A stretch of 64,000 nt of DNA from Aporrectodea caliginosa. Its lineage: Eukaryota > Annelida > Clitellata > Crassiclitellata > Lumbricidae. The stretch's first letter is position 1; every line of letters begins with the position of its first letter. Position numbers and translations under genes: made by a program. Location: assembly GCA_020284085.1 (NCBI GenBank), contig JACEVL010000062.1:3853110-3917109 (forward strand). The letters are read 5' to 3'. This document shows positions 57,816 to 64,000 of this stretch, piece by piece. The notes under the pieces are model-generated. The model searched no databases. It worked only from the letters and a program-made list of their open reading frames with translations, and had not been told where the DNA came from.

Positions 57816-59002
57816 ATGTAGACCCTATATATTCGTATATATATCTAAGCCTACATACATAAAGGCAACGATGTGTATTAATACTACTGGATCGATAAAG
57901 CTTCGGCTATTGGTCTATGGCCGACGGCGAATCACATGCGGCTTCCGGTTAGGGCAGCGAGGCTTTGTTTAGCCTGATTTGCCCCAATGAATCCCGGGAT
58001 TTCCCCCAAAGAATCCTGGTATATGCCCTAACTGAGCTATAATCCGAACTTTCACAGCCAATACCTGATGTCTCGTCTCGGTCTCTGTCTCGGACCCCAC
58101 TGTCTCGGTCTCGGTCTTGGACCCCACTGTCTCGATCTCGGTCTCGGTCTTGAGTTTTATGTCTCGTATACAAGTCTGATATTAGCTATCCAGTAACTAT
58201 TAATAGAGATCACTGCACAAAGGTATATAGACTATGAATACATGAAAATACACACGTACAAGCATGTGTATAGGCCTACATGCATGTAGACATATATCTA
58301 TACTTGCGCTTTATCCATGAAATAACTATATAGGGCCTACGTATATATTTGAAAGATCGATCATACACGCTGTCCGGTCTTCGTTTTCCATCTTCAGACC
58401 GCTTCAGCTGCTGCTGCTGCTCTTACTGCTGCTGCTGTTGCTGCTGTGGCTGTTACTGGTGAGATGCAGTTTCGACCCTGTCACTTTTCTTCTGATGCCC
58501 TTATCGTCGAATACTTGACGGATGATTTTAATTGATTTTGTAACTGTCGTTTTTCTGGTTCATGCTTGTCACATCTTCTTATTGAATCTTTATTGGTCTG
58601 CAGTTGAATCTCTATAGGCCTGTGCAATGTGCATATTATATCGGCCTATGACAAATCGTAATTTACTCACACAAACATGTATATATACTCTAGGCTCTTG
58701 TTAATTTGTACTTGACTTCTGTGGCACTTGCTGCTTTGTCCGCATGATATAAATTTTATGTTAGCCTACATGTTTTTGTCACACACCCTTACATGTATGT
58801 TTAACGAGCTGATGACATTAACAGACCATTGAGTTCGTGTACTATACAACAGATCAGGGGCACGAGTGGGACATGTCCCCACCTTTAACGAGGGACACAG
58901 TATACAGTTGTCCTCCAATTTTTAAAGAAGCTTTTTGATTGCTATTTTTTAAATAAGTGGAAACTTTACCATTTTGACCAGGCAGCTGACACGCCAACAC
59001 GT
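57816..59002. other. Non-coding stretch with simple repeats
   Basis: Holds GTCTCG-type repeats (58069-58165) and CTG repeats (58398-58450). The block GGGGCACGAGTGGGACATGTC near 58857 hints at a DNA-transposon end but could not be paired. Confidence 0.45.
58069..58165. repeat. GTCTCG hexamer / 36-bp tandem repeat
   Basis: Blocks of CTCGGTCT separated by GGACCCCACT, about 2.5 larger units. The minus-strand frame reads RDRDRDSGV repeats. Confidence 0.85.
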
Positions 59003-59004
59003 TT

Positions 59005-59180
59005 AGGATCCTGAGTGGCCGAGTGGGTTGGTAGCCTGCTCGCCGCGTCGGCGCTCCGGGTTCGCTTCCCGGTCGGGTCGGTTTATCAGAGATTAATTTC
59101 TCGGATCTTTACTGCGGGTGGCTCGGTCGCATTATAAACGTGGAGTACAATACAACACACAATACAACACATCACAATAC
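59005..59180 (+). mobile_element. Second SINE type with tRNA Ser/Leu-like head
   Basis: A-box TGGCCGAGTGG (59016-59026) fits the class-II tRNA form; B-box GGTTCGCTTCC (about 59060) has one base off consensus. After a unique body it ends in AATACAACAC repeats, into which the next SINE is set. A tRNA gene is unlikely because no closing acceptor stem was found. Confidence 0.6.
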
Positions 59181-59184
59181 AACT

Positions 59185-59415
59185 GGGGCGCGGTGGTTTA
59201 GGGGTATGTTCGGTGCCTTGCAGCTTGAGGGTTGCGGGTTCGAATCCACCTCAAAGTCGCCGCGTAGGGACCCTGGGCAAGTCCTTCACTCGCAATTGCT
59301 CATGCGCTTCGGCGTGAAACTCCGATTCAGCGTTCGCGCAGTAGTCGGGAGCGCCTCTGAATGGGAAATCTGGTAGGGGCGCTATAACAAGTGTTCAAAT
59401 ACAATACAATACAAT
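59185..59415 (+). mobile_element. tRNA-derived SINE, copy 4
   Basis: Same family as 4984: A-box TGGTTTAGGGG, perfect B-box GGTTCGAATCC, tail GTAGGGGCGCTATAACAAGTG and (ATACA)n. Its tail still reads VVGSASE in the frame used by the LINE C-terminus at 38400. Confidence 0.85.
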
Positions 59416-59649
59416 ACGTTGCCACCAACAGCTATAACAAGAACTAATGAGTTTTGCTTATTATTGTTCTGCTTATAATTGTTTCGCATTATAGCAAATT
59501 AGTTTCTCAAAACATTTTAACCCACATTCAGACTCTCTAGGTCCTTCTAGGATGTTATTTTCTTCTTCCGGTTTCATAAGCGGACTTGATGCTGATGTAA
59601 AGTGTTTGCAATCTGTTACAAATTCGTGGTTTATTGTTAGTAAAAGTAA

Positions 59650-59865
59650 ATTAGCTTAATTGGATTGCTGCTAATATCACCAGCTTCGTCAGCAGAAGCA
59701 GAGCATAGTTTTAGCAGCTTGCGTATGTTAAAGATTTGGTTGCGTACAATGCGTAGGCCTAGTACAATAGATCAGAGCAGATTAAACTCGGTGGCTGTTT
59801 GTCACACACATAAAATATTTTTACACAGCTTGAACTTGGTTGAGCTGGAAGAACATTAATTATTT
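59650..59865 (+). pseudogene. hAT transposase C-terminal (dimerisation) fragment
   Basis: The open frame encodes LISPASSAEAEHSFSSLRML, then KIWLRTMRRPSTIDQSRLNS and VAVCHTHK. PASSAEAERSFSSLRRLK-W-R-TM...RLN--A--H-HK is the conserved C-terminal dimer block of hAT transposases. It is about 64 codons with no catalytic core upstream, hence a fragment. The Arg in AER is replaced by His. Confidence 0.8.
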
Positions 59866-62800
59866 CGAGAAGTGATATTAAGAAGAACTTGTGTGGTTTT
59901 TTTGCAAAAAAGTAAAAAAAACTCCGTAGCAATATAGTGAATCCATAGACATAGAGGCTAGAGCACGTTAAGTGACATTCTTCAGTATGCTAAAGTGTAG
60001 ACCTAACTAACTAATAAAATCAATTCACTTTAGATCTGAATTAGTTTGTATGTGATAATACAATTTGATGAAAATATATCTCTACATGCCGTTACAAAGT
60101 GCCTGCCACTTGCATTTTTAATGGTTCCCGTGCATAAGAAAGAGGATAGAACATTTTCTCGCGAATGTTCAAAGTGTTCCCCTCCTGTCAAACAAGATCG
60201 CCGCCTCTGCAACAGATTAATTATTTACAGACGAGGTTTAGGCCCTATACGGATTATGGATCTTATGGATGTCTGTAATATAGACGTTCATCAGATCCAT
60301 AATAGACTCTATGTAGACCTATATCCTAGCCTATCATTCCTATGAACGTCTTTAGGCTATTGATCTTATGAAGGTCTTTATTCGAATCGAATCTTAGTGA
60401 AATAACTCGGAACTTTTAAAATAATCAATCTTGTCCAACACTAAGTGTAGTCTGTAGACACTAAAAGCACATCATTATCATCCTTAAACTAGAGATCACA
60501 ATATATTATTACCTTGCAGTATTATTACATGCAGAAATGAATATATCCTACCTGAGGCTAAGAATAGCAAGAAGTCGAGTGTAGGTCCAAACAACGCAGG
60601 ATATCATCGCAAGTAGGCGCTTTCGATCAACGTACATTTCCACTCAAACCAAAATGTTCATGTAAATTAATATCAGCAGTTATCGAGACAAACTATACGC
60701 CTATGCTATGCATTAATACGATTCGAATAAGGTTTTCGTCTCTATAGCCTACTTTAGACGACTGAACTTTTACAACTTCCCAAATGGCTCTGTTAGCCTG
60801 TATTTTAAACTCCCAAAAATCTTAGTCATTTCTGAGACATTAAATAAAATGTCATTTAATCATGTTTCACTATTGTTTTTGTGTTAGACTAATTGCGTCG
60901 CTATCCCGGCGTGCTCGGCCATTTTGAATGCTTTCGTTGCTTCTGATTACAGATTACTTCTGATGCTCAGGCCTTGCACCGCGCTCACTTCCACTTTGCT
61001 GTCTATACGAAATAAAATCTCGTCTCTAACATGCACTTCACATCCTTTCACATATATCGGATCAATTGATCCACCAAGGCTACTGACTCGATGGTGATAT
61101 AGGTAGCAGGACTTTAAGAAACGTCGCTATGGTCATGCGGTTGCACATGCATGCTCTCCAAAAAACATGCAGCCACATTCAGTGCGCCTCTATTGGGCCA
61201 TTGAAAAATCTACTGACATGCCCATGTTGTGCTAATGGATGTAGGCCTAAATGGTGGCCGACTATGGCCACATTGTGAGCCCAACGAAAGGCACTGTAAG
61301 GAAAGAAGACCGACATCAAGCAATGAGAAGATGAAATCCAGAATGTGTATTATAGGCATAGTCCTATAGGGTTGTTTCTTTCGATTCACATTAGGCCTAA
61401 TGATTAAGCCTAAGTGTGCTCCTATGCTTGCGCCGACATGGTATCACGGTGCGATGTTAAAGTAGTCCTAATCAAAGACTATCTATATCTCCTATATATA
61501 ATCGAATACACGAATCCAATGCGTCACATGACAAATCCGATTAATTAAATTGATTAATTGCTCAGGCCTACATTTAGCCTATAAACGTAGGCCTATAGGA
61601 CCTAGCATAGTAGGCTACGTCTAATTTTTAAAATTGTATGCCTAGTGGACCTGGAGGCCTGTATAATGTGTAGGCCTTATATAGGCTGCTTGTCTCCGCA
61701 ACATCTTTAGGATGCTTAAAGTCAGACAATCCGTGTAGCCTATCGACCTTCATCCATTAACTAACCCATATTCTGAACATTTATTCCGAATCAATGCAAT
61801 TAGTCTAATTTATGTTCAAATCAGACTGCTTAAATTCTGTTCAAATCGTGCTGCTTAATTGTGACAAAGATCTATGAACAATTAAAGAGCGATCGAGATT
61901 CTGTATAGAAGCGATAAGCAACTGATAAATGAATAATCAGATAGCAAGACAATTCTCAGCAAAGTCGCACGATCTGCCCCAATATACTGTATATCTACAC
62001 AGCACGATGTGCCTCGCTCAGCAGTTGCCGCAGACTAAACAGAAACCCGGTGGCAGCATTCATTCGCCGCACACGAGAATGCCTTTCGAAGGAACTGTCT
62101 TGATGAATCGGTCTTCAAAACTTTAAAAGGCACTGGTCTCGTATTGGAAACCATACTGTCAATAAACATATAGGTTGATTAGTACCACGAAGGCTAACCT
62201 ATTCATTTTGCAATGCAAAGCATTACCTGGGTATTTTAATAATTATTGACTTATTGTCAACGACATGATTTGATCATATTCTAGGCGACTTGTTCACAAA
62301 CATAAATGTATAGTCTATTATTTTATCCTGTAAAATAATTCCATGATTTAGCTTGACTGACTTTGCGTCAGTTAATAAAATGACAAACTTAAATGTCATG
62401 TCTGTCTAGTAATTACATGTAGAGTCTACGCTTGCTGCACAATATCCAATCGAATTGGAAATTAGACGATATTAATAGTTATCGGTAGGCCTACCTGTTA
62501 ACTATTCGGAACATTACACAGCCCGTTCCTAAACAGAAAGACCAGGAGAATGAACTCATTTACAAATTAATTCGTACTGGCTAAGCAAGCAATTGACTTC
62601 AGCTTGGCTGGGTATCGTGAATACACACACAATTAAGGCAGGGAGGAAAACTCGTACCAATAAACCGTGAATAGGCCTAATTATTATTGAGTCTGGTTAA
62701 ATAAAAATTTTAGCCATACTACGGCAGCAGAGGGAAAGACCTATTGACAGGAGCAATATGTGTGGGTATAGGTCTATGTCTCCTCGATGGGAGACAGTCT

Positions 62801-62880
62801 GATTCAATCCGGGGAGAGTTTCTCTGCCTCAAACAGTGGCATTTCAAAGTAGGCCTAAGCCTAATTCCTAGTTGTCTCTT
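59866..62880. other. Non-coding stretch, dense in AGGCCTA
   Basis: No domain in the open frames at 60030-60345 or 61929-62126. AGGCCT occurs at least five times in 61.2-61.7 kb alone. Confidence 0.5.
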
Positions 62881-64000
62881 TTAATTAAGAGAGGAAAAGT
62901 ATTGTATGTATGCACGTATGTATGCAACTATGCATGTATGTATGCCTATGTATGTATGCATGTAGGCCTGTGTAGGCCTATGTATGCATCTAGACACTTA
63001 ACATAGCGCCTTTATGTACCTCACAAAGGCATTAATAGGTTCTAATGTGTTCTCTGTGCACATTAGAACCGCTCTACATCACATGATGGAGTTACTGTTC
63101 AGTTAAATGTGAGCTGAATATGGATCGATATAATGCTACAGATCCGCACCTGAAGACAATTTGCCAACAATTCGCTGCGCTTTTGTATTTCGTGAGTAAA
63201 TGATGGCTGGTCAGCTGCCTTGGTCATCGGTCGCTCTGCTGGTCATTCGCTCTGCGTGCTGTCAGCCACGCTTGGCGACTCAGCTGCAGTCCTAAATGCA
63301 TTAGCTGCTTCGAGTGTAGCATTTCTGAAGACGGATGTCCAATAACTGCGCTTTCAACTAGGTAAGGAACAATCAATCCAGATCGGGTGACACATCGAAT
63401 CGAATAACTGACAAATTGAATCTGGCGTAAATGAATTGCATATGCGAAATCGTTCAACCTCATCCTATTACAGACCTTTGCACAACACGCACTAATGTGC
63501 GACTTATAGGCCTACATCTAACGCGACAAATATGCTATCAACTTGTGCGCACCTACTTAATTATAAGCGATTCCTTTTGAGTGTGGAGTTTATGAGGCAA
63601 CAACTGAAATGGTTCTTCTAAGGAAATAGCCACAGGTGATGTGTCATTGATTATGTCTTGCAGACGCCGACGTATATATATACCACAGACCCGGTCGACG
63701 CAGCGCCAGACTCTTTTAGGAAATTGGTTCATGTAGGCTAAGGATTTCGATTGCAATTGAAACAACCCGCACGAAATCTATCTTTCCACATCGACCGAGT
63801 AAATTCGATTTCAGATCTTGATGCAGATTAGTGGCAGCGCGGGCGGAGGACCTCTAGCGGAGAGGAAAGTAGAAGGAAGGAGATTGGGAAAGAAGGGAAG
63901 GAGGAGTGGAAAGGAATGGAGAGGAACAGAAAAAAGAAAAGGACATAGGAAGGAAGGGGTGGAAAGATTGAAGAGAAGCGATCCAGCGAATTTGCTCAAA
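62881..64000. other. Non-coding stretch with a retroposon tail trace
   Basis: TATG/TATGCA-type repeats at 62905-62985. A minus-strand tail ACATAAAGGCGCTATGTTAA lies at about 63018-62998. A purine-rich block occupies 63845-63980. The minus frame 63224-63463 is unrecognised. Confidence 0.45.

Noticed and set aside
59005..59085. Functional tRNA-Ser/Leu gene
   Set aside because: No acceptor-stem pairing could be built and a body with a short-repeat tail follows; read as a SINE.

Overview
The window looks like repeat-laden nuclear DNA from a marine invertebrate, perhaps an echinoderm or another deuterostome; the species cannot be fixed by reading alone. It has no operons or bacterial signals. It is AT-rich, loaded with long microsatellites (TTA, TAG, ATC, CATA, AG, CA), full of decayed non-LTR retrotransposons, tRNA-derived SINEs and hAT-type DNA transposons, and contains one interrupted gene with animal-type splice signals. 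The palindromic word AGGCCT(A) is strikingly over-represented throughout.

Host genes. The clearest gene is a nicotinic-receptor-like Cys-loop ligand-gated channel on the minus strand: three exons (51905-51710, 50935-50826, about 50258-49919) that splice in compatible phases and together cover nearly the whole extracellular ligand-binding domain. The signal-peptide exon and the membrane-spanning exons were not found. A promoter-like stretch with CCAAT, CRE-like and perfect p53-family-type sites lies upstream (52384-52540). A second candidate gene is a 68-residue single-pass membrane protein (37139-37345), which sits in a 2114-bp segment that is repeated in direct tandem with no difference I could see (37003-39116 and 39117-41230).

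Mobile DNA by region. 3.8-4.7 kb: a TA-flanked MITE in two tandem copies, carrying CCAAT arrays. 5.0 kb: a tRNA-derived SINE. 6.2-8.2 kb: a mosaic of three LINE fragments. 11.3-12.2 kb: giant trinucleotide arrays beside a retroposon tail. 12.9-13.5 kb: a LINE 3-prime end. 19.0 kb: a BED-finger fragment. 20.7-22.3 kb: a nearly intact LINE 3-prime half inside a TATG microsatellite. 22.8-26.6 kb: a 3.8-kb foldback-like element whose 0.8-0.96-kb inverted arms are built from about 155-bp monomers with YY1-like sites, enclosing a decayed ORF with nuclease-like motifs. 27-28.2 kb: more LINE tails with (TAA)n. 35.4 kb: a hAT MITE whose apparent relative, a decayed hAT transposase, is at 53.9-54.7 kb. 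40.5-43.0 kb: two members of a hAT-like family rich in one subterminal motif. 44.6-47.2 kb: a three-layer nest (hAT-like element, LINE inside it, small MITE inside the LINE). 47.9-48.0 kb: a long hairpin. 56-60 kb: retroposon tails, SINEs and a hAT C-terminal fragment.

How it fits together. LINEs appear to supply 3-prime tails to SINEs, retroposon tails appear to seed microsatellites, microsatellites in turn receive new insertions, and hAT elements appear with their non-autonomous derivatives. All family assignments come from reading motifs; none was verified by database search.
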